From Bacteroidota bacterium (GTDB lineage Bacteria; Bacteroidota; Ignavibacteria; Kryptoniales; JAKASW01): a stretch of 14,584 nt of DNA. This document shows, piece after piece, positions 6,453-11,849 of this stretch (positions are counted from its first letter, which is position 1; each line of letters begins with the position of its first letter). The notes under the pieces were generated by a model. That model did no database searches. It had not been told where the DNA came from and saw only the letters and a program-made list of their open reading frames with translations. Made by a program: the position numbers and the translations under genes. Location of the stretch: positions 1 through 14,584 of the forward strand of contig JAJYJD010000067.1 in NCBI GenBank assembly GCA_021789755.1, in the 5' to 3' direction.

Positions 6453-7730
6453 ATGTCAGCAATACTAATAGACGGCAAGTTGGTTTCGCAGCAGATCAGA
6501 GAAGAGGTAAGAGGTCTGGCTTCGAAGCTCAAGGACGAACACGGGACGATTCCCGGGCTTGCCTTTGTACTCGTCGGGAACAACCCGGCGTCGGAAGTTT
6601 ATGTCAGAAACAAGGCGAAGACCTGCGAGTCGCTCGGGTTCTACTCCATCACGGAAAAGATGCCGGAAGATGCACCACAACAGGACGTCATCGACAAGGT
6701 GGAGGAGTTCAACAACGACGAGCGCGTGCACGGAATTCTCGTCCAGATGCCGCTCCCGAAAAACATGAACGAATACGAGGTGATCGAAGCGATCGATCCT
6801 TCCAAAGACGTCGACGCTCTGCACCCGTTCAACATCGGTCTCTATTCGGAGGCAAAGTCGTGGACGGAAATTATGGACAAGCAGCTCCTCCTCCCTTGCA
6901 CTCCGTACGGAATGATGGTGCTCCTCGAGAAGTACGGCATCGAAGTCCCGGGCAAGAAAGCTGTCGTTGTCGGTAGGTCAAACCTTGGCGGCAAACCGAC
7001 GGCGGCTCTGCTCCTCTCAAAGAACGCGACGGTGACGATAGCTCACTCGAAGACGCAGGACCTTGCGGCCGTTTGCAGAGAGGCCGACATACTCGTCGCG
7101 GTCATCGGAAAAGCTAACTTCATAAAGAGAGATTTCATAAAGCCGGGCGCCGCGGTGCTCGACGTGGGCATAAACCGTACTGAGACTGGCCTTGTCGGAG
7201 ACGTCGACTATGAGGAGGCGAAGGAAGTCGCTGGATGGATCACACCGGTGCCTGGCGGGGTCGGCGCGATGACAATATCGATGCTGATGATGAACACATA
7301 CATGGCGGCTAAGAGAAGAACCGAGGAGGGAAGCGCCAAAATACAACCTCCAAGTTCCAAACAAACGCCAAAAACAAAAAGCCAAAAACATAAACCATTT
7401 GACTTCGCGGAGCGGGCACTATTATTCGCGCATGATGTCATAGGATTTATAAATGGACTCCCAAAGACGACTGCCAACAATGAGACGTTCAGGCAGCTGA
7501 TCAGGTCTTCAGGGGCGGTTGGAGCGAATTACATTGAAGCGAACGATTCCCTCGGCAAAGAAGATCTCTTGATGAGACTGAGGATGGCACAGAAAGAAGC
7601 GAAGCAGTCGAGATATTGGCTGGAGTTGCTTGAATGTCCCGAATCCTCAGCCGACAACTGCGCCCACCTCGTAAGCGAGGCAACCGAACTACTGAAAATA
7701 TTATCGGCGATGATACAGAAATCTGCATGA
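6453..7730 (+). CDS. folD: FolD (methylene-THF dehydrogenase/cyclohydrolase) fused to a C-terminal four-helix-bundle (PF05635) domain
   Basis: Residues 1-about 292 are a complete FolD: YVRNKAKTCESLGF with catalytic K54, GILVQMPLP, DVDALHP (D121), LPCTPYG, the NADP-binding VVVGRSNLGGKPTA, and the signature PVPGGVGAMTISML. FolD interconverts 5,10-methylene-, methenyl- and 10-formyl-tetrahydrofolate in the cytoplasm and normally ends near residue 290. Here the frame runs on through a basic Q/K/P/S-rich linker (about 293-314), encoded by the left arm of repeat copy B, into residues 315-425. That part matches the 23S rRNA intervening-sequence/four-helix-bundle family: FDFAERALLFAHDVIGFI, LIRSSGAVGANYIEANDSLG, RMAQKEAKQSRYWLELL. 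The bundle part has no ATG of its own near its usual start (KPFDF). Such a fusion is unusual. A sequencing or assembly slip could also join the two, but no frameshift is needed to read it. Confidence 0.9.
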   Translation: MSAILIDGKLVSQQIREEVRGLASKLKDEHGTIPGLAFVLVGNNPASEVYVRNKAKTCESLGFYSITEKMPEDAPQQDVIDKVEEFNNDERVHGILVQMPLPKNMNEYEVIEAIDPSKDVDALHPFNIGLYSEAKSWTEIMDKQLLLPCTPYGMMVLLEKYGIEVPGKKAVVVGRSNLGGKPTAALLLSKNATVTIAHSKTQDLAAVCREADILVAVIGKANFIKRDFIKPGAAVLDVGINRTETGLVGDVDYEEAKEVAGWITPVPGGVGAMTISMLMMNTYMAAKRRTEEGSAKIQPPSSKQTPKTKSQKHKPFDFAERALLFAHDVIGFINGLPKTTANNETFRQLIRSSGAVGANYIEANDSLGKEDLLMRLRMAQKEAKQSRYWLELLECPESSADNCAHLVSEATELLKILSAMIQKSA

Positions 7731-7806
7731 ACCACGGATTTACCTTTTGCTCGTTGGAGTTTTGTTCTTATTTGGAGCTCGTGGGTTGGAGCCTGGAGCT
7801 TATTAA
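7337..7806 (+). mobile_element. inverted-arm repeat, copy B, enclosing the four-helix-bundle coding sequence
   Basis: The left arm (7337-7396) carries CCTCCAAGTTCCAAAC and then A-rich CGCCAAAAAC and AGCCAAAAAC words. The right arm (about 7745-7806) carries GTTGGAG, TTTGGAGCTC, GTTGGAGCCTGGAGCTT. Between them lies the PF05635-type segment with its stop at 7728-7730. The arms use the same TCCAA/TTGGA vocabulary and orientation as copies A and C, and pairing between them is imperfect. The left arm lies in the folD frame. The right arm ends just before the sigma-factor ATG at 7810. I read it as an insertion-type unit carrying one small gene; mobility is inferred, and no transposase or target duplication is seen. 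Confidence 0.55.
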
Positions 7807-7809
7807 TTA

Positions 7810-8376
7810 ATGGATGACGCAAAACTGATAGAAGCCGCGAAGTCCGGTGACAAGAAGGCCTTCGGTCAACTTGTGAAGCAGTATGAGCAGATGGTTTACA
7901 GCTTCTCCTTCAAGATATGCCGCGACAAACAGAAGGCCGATGAAGTTCTACAGGAGACTTTCATCAACGCTTACCGCGGACTCAAGTCATTCTCCGGAAA
8001 TTCGAAATTCTCGACATGGCTCTACCGCATCGTGACGAACAACTGCCTGATGATGCACAGGAAGAAGTCGCACGAACCGGTGGTGTCCCTGGAAGAAACC
8101 GACCTCTTCAAAGGTACTGAGGAGCTGCAGGTTGCTCACTGGGGGGAGACGCCGCACGATGCCGTCTTGAACAAGGAATTAAAAGACGTTCTCGACGCCG
8201 CGATTCAGAAACTTCCTGTCGATTATCGCATCGTATTCGTGATGAGGGACGTGGAAGGATTCTCGACCGAAGAGGTCGGAAAATCGCTGAAATTGTCGGT
8301 TCCTGCGGTAAAATCGCGCCTTCACCGCGCCCGATTATTTTTAAGAAACGAACTGAACGAGTATTTTACAAAGTGA
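7810..8376 (+). CDS. ECF-type RNA polymerase sigma factor
   Basis: The 188-residue protein has a sigma-70 region 2 (about 20-88: FGQLVKQYEQMVYSFSF, ADEVLQETFINAYRGL, FSTWLYRIVTNNCLMMHRKK) and a region 4 (about 125-180: IQKLPVDYRIVFVMRDVEGF, then STEEVGKSLKLSVPAVKSRL). There is no region 1 or 3, as in extracytoplasmic-function factors. It directs core polymerase to a stress regulon. The next gene, a zinc-type anti-sigma factor, overlaps it by four bases (GTGA), so they form a regulatory pair. The ATG at 7810 follows the arm of repeat copy B at once, with GGAG 11 bases upstream, so the native promoter may have been displaced or may lie inside the repeat. The resemblance of the partner to RsrA suggests a SigR-like factor. 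Confidence 0.92.
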   Translation: MDDAKLIEAAKSGDKKAFGQLVKQYEQMVYSFSFKICRDKQKADEVLQETFINAYRGLKSFSGNSKFSTWLYRIVTNNCLMMHRKKSHEPVVSLEETDLFKGTEELQVAHWGETPHDAVLNKELKDVLDAAIQKLPVDYRIVFVMRDVEGFSTEEVGKSLKLSVPAVKSRLHRARLFLRNELNEYFTK

Positions 8377-8666
8377 AGTTAGTCGACCACAAGAAATATC
8401 TGCTTGAGATTTGCGAGAAGGTGGACCGGGACCTTACCTCCCCGACTTGCAGGAAACTCAGAGAACATCTCTCGCAGTGCCCCGATTGCGCGGCATACTA
8501 CGATTCACTCAAGAAGACAATAGTGCTTTATAGAGATTACGATGTCGAGATGAAGGGTTCGCGGGTCAAAGAGATACTCGCCCAACTGGACCTCGAAGAG
8601 CCACTACATATTACCCTCCCTGCGAAGCATCCGGACCTTCATGGGGACAAGAAACGCACCCGCTGA
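8373..8666 (+). CDS. zinc-binding anti-sigma factor (zf-HC2/ZAS type, RsrA-like)
   Basis: The 97-residue protein begins with GTG overlapping the sigma stop (GTGA), showing coupled translation. It has the ZAS signature H32-x3-C36-x2-C39 in CRKLREHLSQCPDCAAYYDS, with extra cysteines C14 and C26, and no membrane helix, so it is a soluble anti-sigma factor. The order (a D/E-rich helix, C26, HxxxCxxC, then a helix ending KEILAQLDL) resembles Streptomyces RsrA. There zinc-bound cysteines oxidise to a disulfide and release SigR. By analogy this protein would hold the upstream sigma factor and let it go on thiol oxidation. The sensing role is inferred; the anti-sigma role is well supported by motif and position. 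Confidence 0.85.
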   Translation: MKLVDHKKYLLEICEKVDRDLTSPTCRKLREHLSQCPDCAAYYDSLKKTIVLYRDYDVEMKGSRVKEILAQLDLEEPLHITLPAKHPDLHGDKKRTR

Positions 8667-8728
8667 ACCTTCACCTCCCCCGGCGCATCATACAGTTTGA
8701 AAATAGAGTAGTTCACAAAACACGGTAT

Positions 8729-8767
8729 CCCGCCTCGAGCGACTGAGTCGCGGCGAAGTCAGGCGGG
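8729..8767. repeat. REP-like GC-rich hairpin after the sigma/anti-sigma pair
   Basis: CCCGCCT (8729-8735) pairs perfectly with AGGCGGG (8761-8767), and inside it GCGAC-TGA-GTCGC (8739-8751) forms a second stem, followed by a GGCGAAGTC single strand. No T-run follows on the plus strand. It could attenuate or end the sigma operon transcript, or be a dispersed repetitive extragenic palindrome. Confidence 0.5.
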
Positions 8768-8802
8768 GAGTAAATGTATCTCGATAAAACTGGGAGGACA
8801 AA

Positions 8803-9003
8803 ATGAAGAAGAACGTCGGAACCGCGGACAAATGGATTCGAATAGTCATCGGACTGGTCCTTATAAGCCTCGTGTTCGTTGGCCCGAAGACGGCCTGGGG
8901 CTGGATTGGAATCATTCCGCTTGCAACGGCTCTCATCAACTTCTGCCCTATCTGGGCGGTGCTGAAAATTTCGACACGCAAGAAGGAACCGACTCAAGTA
9001 TAA
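8803..9003 (+). CDS. DUF2892 (YgaP-type) small membrane protein
   Basis: The 66-residue product starts MKKNVGTADKWIRIVIGLVL and continues through IGIIPLATALINFCPIWAVL. This is the DUF2892 pattern: an amphipathic start with the conserved G-T-x-D-R/K motif, two hydrophobic helices (about 13-28 and 33-53), and a conserved FCP before the end. The same unit forms the membrane part of E. coli YgaP, a rhodanese; here it stands alone. A strong ribosome-binding site (GGGAGG, five bases before the ATG) fixes the start. It lies between the anti-sigma gene and the PDO gene, which fits a sulfur or thiol context, but its biochemical role is unknown. Confidence 0.85.
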   Translation: MKKNVGTADKWIRIVIGLVLISLVFVGPKTAWGWIGIIPLATALINFCPIWAVLKISTRKKEPTQV

Positions 9004-9178
9004 GTTCCAAATACAAAATTCCAAGCTCCAAGCAATAGCTGACACACAAACTCAAAGCTCCAAACAGAGACGATCTGTTTTCGACTTTGTGATTGTTGGA
9101 ACCTGTCCCGTCAGAACATTTGCATGGCGGGATGCCGCAAGACGGCACTTGGAGCTTGTCGGTTGCAACTTGTAGTTT
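9003..9178. repeat. inverted-arm repeat, copy C, with inner hairpins
   Basis: The left arm (9003-9065) carries AAGTTCCAAAT, ATTCCAAGCTCCAAG and AAGCTCCAAAC. The right arm (9147-9178) carries CTTGGAGCTTG and GTTGCAACTTG. CAAGCTCCAAG (9022-9032) and CTTGGAGCTTG (9148-9158) are an exact 11-base inverted repeat. Inside are AAACAGA-GACGA-TCTGTTT (9062-9080) and TGCCG-CAAGA-CGGCA (9133-9147). The unit starts at the DUF2892 stop codon and ends just before the PDO ribosome-binding site. No coding sequence inside it is convincing. Confidence 0.68.
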
Positions 9179-9197
9179 TCCTGACGAGGAGGAAGAA

Positions 9198-9863
9198 ATG
9201 TTTTTAGACCAGCAGGCACAGAATGAGATCAAGATGCGGTTCGCGAATCTCGTGAATCCCGTCAAGATCATCAACTTCACGCAATCGCTCGAATGCCAGT
9301 ACTGCAAGGAGACCCGCCAGATCCTCGAGGAGCTTACCGCCCTATCGGATAAACTTACGCTCGAAGTCTACAACTTCGTCAGCGACAAAGAAATGGTGGA
9401 GAAGTACAACATAGACAAGATCCCGGCGACGGTCATCGCGTCTGCAGACACCGATTACGGGATCAGGTACTACGGAATTCCTTCAGGATATGAATTCGCA
9501 TCGTTGCTTGAGAGCATCGAGCTCGTGTCGACGCAGAAACACGAATTGAGCGACGAAGTTGCGGACAAGATTAAAATGATCAGCGAGCCCGTGCATATAC
9601 AGGTCTTCGTGACGCCGACATGTCCATACTGCCCGCGGGCGGTTTACACGGGACACCAGTTCGCATTCCTGAACAAGAACATAAAGGCCGACATGGTCGA
9701 GGCGACGGAGTTCCCCCACCTTTCAATGAAGTACAACGTCCGTGGAGTGCCGAGGGTCGTGATAAACGAAACACACCACTTCGAAGGAGCTCTGCCTGAG
9801 GACGCGTACGCCGATGAAATAATAAAAGCGTTAAACGAGAAGCAGGGGAATCTGGTAAGTTAG
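9198..9863 (+). CDS. two-domain glutaredoxin-like protein disulfide oxidoreductase (PDO)
   Basis: The 221-residue protein has two thioredoxin-fold units, each with its own active site: CQYC (33-36, after INFTQSLE) and CPYC (142-145, after VFVTPT). Each has a cis-proline loop (KIPATV, P76; GVPRVV, P185). The same pair of motifs is found in PDO of hyperthermophilic archaea and in the bacterial glutaredoxin-like family, which reduce or shuffle protein disulfides in the cytoplasm and can take electrons from thioredoxin reductase. ATG at 9198 is chosen over the open upstream frame (to 9093) because AGGAGG lies six bases before it and the upstream part is repeat copy C. No signal peptide is seen. 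It lies downstream of the RsrA-like regulator and may belong to its regulon. Confidence 0.9.
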   Translation: MFLDQQAQNEIKMRFANLVNPVKIINFTQSLECQYCKETRQILEELTALSDKLTLEVYNFVSDKEMVEKYNIDKIPATVIASADTDYGIRYYGIPSGYEFASLLESIELVSTQKHELSDEVADKIKMISEPVHIQVFVTPTCPYCPRAVYTGHQFAFLNKNIKADMVEATEFPHLSMKYNVRGVPRVVINETHHFEGALPEDAYADEIIKALNEKQGNLVS

Positions 9864-9944
9864 GCCAAAGTCTGGATTCCGGTGGCCGGAGACGGGATAC
9901 CGTAGACCGGAAAAGGGGATACGTACATCAACCACAATTGTGTG
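9864..9944. other. convergent intergenic region with palindromes
   Basis: This short gap lies between the converging PDO and PIN genes. TTCCGGT (9877-9883) and ACCGGAA (9906-9912) are exact inverted repeats, and CACAATTGTG (9933-9942) is a ten-base palindrome next to the PIN stop. The CCGG/GGGATAC words are iterated. It may end transcription from either side, but there is no T-run. Confidence 0.4.
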
Positions 9945-10559
9945 TCAGTAAAGCTTCCCGTCTTTCTTGGCGGTCCTTATGATTTCCCCGTTTGTGGTGA
10001 GCAAGTGAAGTTCATCTGGGAACGCGTAGAAATCCCCGTCATTTGAGAAAACACACCGCTTATTCTGCGGAGCCCTCATGACTGTCTCGTACAGCAAGTG
10101 GTCACCAAAGTCAACGGAACCACCTTGGAACGTTGAGACGGTTTCCGTCGCGTTTGGAGACTCGTCATACAGGGGGAAGCTCCTTCTAAATGTCTTTTTC
10201 AGCGCTTTCATCTGAAGGTCCCAGCTATTCATGAATCCGATATCACTACCACGTAGTTTCTTGAAATCAGATAAATCGAACTTCGTGTTTCCTGTTCGAG
10301 CTTGATAGAATCCAACCTGAATGTATTTGTAGTACTCCAACAGAACACCCAAAGAACTCAGCGCCACTATCTTAGAAGCCTTAAGTTGGCTTACAACCTG
10401 GGATATCTCTTGGTGACGGGATCGGAAACGCGAATCGTCATTCGATCTCCCAAATGGGTCTTTGAAATCGATTACCACGTTCGTATCAACAAAAAAGGCT
10501 TCCCTAGGAAGCCTTCTCTTTGATTCCACCAATTTCAATCCATCTATGACTATCGCCAC
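9945..10559 (-). CDS. PIN-domain nuclease, last gene of the restriction-linked operon
   Basis: The 204-residue protein shows PIN landmarks: D25 in AFFVDTNVVIDF, E75 in GVLLEYYKYI, D150 and D153 in VDFGDHLLYETV, and D174/D176 in RCVFSNDGDFYAF. All positions needed for a metal-dependent nuclease are present. It is longer than VapC toxins and has insertions around residues 35-60 and 85-140, so it is probably not a standard VapC. It starts at GTG seven bases past the STAS-like gene, with no ribosome-binding site of its own, so it depends on upstream translation. Position after an ATPase and a STAS-like protein suggests it is an effector whose activity or release they control. This is inference; the PIN call is good. 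Confidence 0.78.
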   Translation of the reverse strand: MAIVIDGLKLVESKRRLPREAFFVDTNVVIDFKDPFGRSNDDSRFRSRHQEISQVVSQLKASKIVALSSLGVLLEYYKYIQVGFYQARTGNTKFDLSDFKKLRGSDIGFMNSWDLQMKALKKTFRRSFPLYDESPNATETVSTFQGGSVDFGDHLLYETVMRAPQNKRCVFSNDGDFYAFPDELHLLTTNGEIIRTAKKDGKLY

Positions 10560-10566
10560 GTGCTGC

Positions 10567-10926
10567 CTACGCGGGAAGCCGAGTGGCGAAATACTCTCCT
10601 AAATCTTTGACGCCCTGATTGATCAGCTTGCGCCTGAATTGTGCGTTGTCAATTGCGAGTTCTAGGTCGTCCATGTCGTCTTCAGACAAATTGGATATCT
10701 CAACTTTCTTCTGGAATTCATCCGCATCAATATCCATGTCAATACAGAGCTGACCAAAGGCCCTATTGAGAAACGAAGTGGAGAGGAATTTGTACCCGCT
10801 AAAATCCACCTTCGCTGAACCGAAGCGCTTTATCGCCGCCTTAATCCGTGAGCATAACTCCTCGCCTTTTTCAGGTGCGAGCAGGACAGGATTATCGAAC
10901 AACTTAACCACTCTTATCGTGTTCAT
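10567..10926 (-). CDS. STAS-like domain protein (DUF4325 type)
   Basis: The 119-residue protein has the STAS-like core of DUF4325: an N-terminal strand (IRVVKLFDNPVLL), a helix, then AKVDFSGYKFLSTSFLNRAF with the serine/threonine cluster (S43, S49, T50, S51) where anti-anti-sigma factors are phosphorylated, and a C-terminal helical part rich in D/E and R/K. STAS proteins pair with GHKL kinases or ATPases in partner switching (SpoIIAA/SpoIIAB). The upstream gene is just such an ATPase and overlaps by four bases (ATGA). AGGAGA lies seven bases before the ATG. Which protein it binds next (PIN nuclease, HsdR) cannot be told from sequence. Confidence 0.75.
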   Translation of the reverse strand: MNTIRVVKLFDNPVLLAPEKGEELCSRIKAAIKRFGSAKVDFSGYKFLSTSFLNRAFGQLCIDMDIDADEFQKKVEISNLSEDDMDDLELAIDNAQFRRKLINQGVKDLGEYFATRLPA

Positions 10927-11825
10927 AGGTCTTCTCCTGCCATCATATATAATTTATCGTCATATATTACACGAATATTAACGAGAGTACCGTCAATTGA
11001 GTTTCGCATCGTTTCAGTGTGGTAGGTTTCCGGATCGCCCCCGGATTGGTGAAAATACCCGTTTCCCGACACAATTTGGAGTAAACCACCGTTCATCATA
11101 AGGAACTCCCGCAAAACATGCAAACCCAGTCCAGAAGTCTCCGATATCGGCTCGGTTGAGTTTCCTTTTTGCACTGCCCAACAAATACACTCCGAGTCAG
11201 GCTTGTCAACCTTGACAGCACCGAAATCTCTGACCCTAGCTGGTATGCCATAGCCTTTGTCGTAGAATGCTACTTCGAAGTAGCCCATGGTCGGGTAGAA
11301 CTGGCCGGCTCCCGTTACCCCGTGTGTTCCGTTTCCGTGGTAAAGGCCATTATGGACTATCTCCCAAAGATTCTCTACTATCTTCTTGTGCACCCCCGGG
11401 GAAAGGGTGGGAAGGCACGGAATCACTTTCTTCATGAGCCATGACACGACTGCGGTTTCGACCTCAATAGCGGTTCCAAGGAATCTCCTGATCTTAATGA
11501 TATCGTCCTGAGGGAAAGGCTTATCACAGTCTGCTTTCGGATAGAGATGCTTGAATCCGCTTTGTTTCAGATATTGATTGACGTTAGCATAAGTGGAGAC
11601 GAGATGTCTCCGCATCCTGGCGGTCCTCTCGGATAGCATCATTTGGTCAAGATATGTGACTCCATATGGTCTCAGAAACTTAACCTTAAGTTCCACAACC
11701 TTCTCCTCGCATTGGCAGATTTGCCTGCCCAGCACCCCAAGCTGTCCAAGCGATTCAGGTTTGATGCCATAATACAGCAAAGTCACTCCGCCATTACAGA
11801 CAATTCCGAAACGGAAGGCTGGCAA
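10923..11825 (-). CDS. GHKL-fold (histidine kinase-like) ATPase
   Basis: The 300-residue frame carries the Bergerat ATP-binding boxes in order: N box ENLWEIVHNGLYHG (151-164, with E155 and N159), G1 box FYDKGYGIPARVRD (D189-x-G-x-G), and G2 box TSGLGLHVLREF (G232-x-G). There is no phospho-acceptor histidine domain or receiver. The first about 140 residues are a helical domain I do not recognise. It is therefore a stand-alone GHKL ATPase or serine kinase rather than a classical sensor kinase. It overlaps the STAS-like gene (ATGA) and follows hsdR by 24 bases. The start is uncertain: TTG at 11825 opens the frame, while GTG at 11786 overlaps the stop of a 15-codon mini-frame starting at ATG 11830 and may be the real start (287 residues). 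Confidence 0.8.
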   Translation of the reverse strand: MPAFRFGIVCNGGVTLLYYGIKPESLGQLGVLGRQICQCEEKVVELKVKFLRPYGVTYLDQMMLSERTARMRRHLVSTYANVNQYLKQSGFKHLYPKADCDKPFPQDDIIKIRRFLGTAIEVETAVVSWLMKKVIPCLPTLSPGVHKKIVENLWEIVHNGLYHGNGTHGVTGAGQFYPTMGYFEVAFYDKGYGIPARVRDFGAVKVDKPDSECICWAVQKGNSTEPISETSGLGLHVLREFLMMNGGLLQIVSGNGYFHQSGGDPETYHTETMRNSIDGTLVNIRVIYDDKLYMMAGEDL

Positions 11826-11849
11826 CTCATGTTGGCACCGGCATATTCT

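Noticed and set aside
9093..9197. Extended N-terminus of the PDO frame
   Set aside because: These 35 codons lie in repeat copy C, and AGGAGG directly before ATG 9198 gives a better start that fits the family length.
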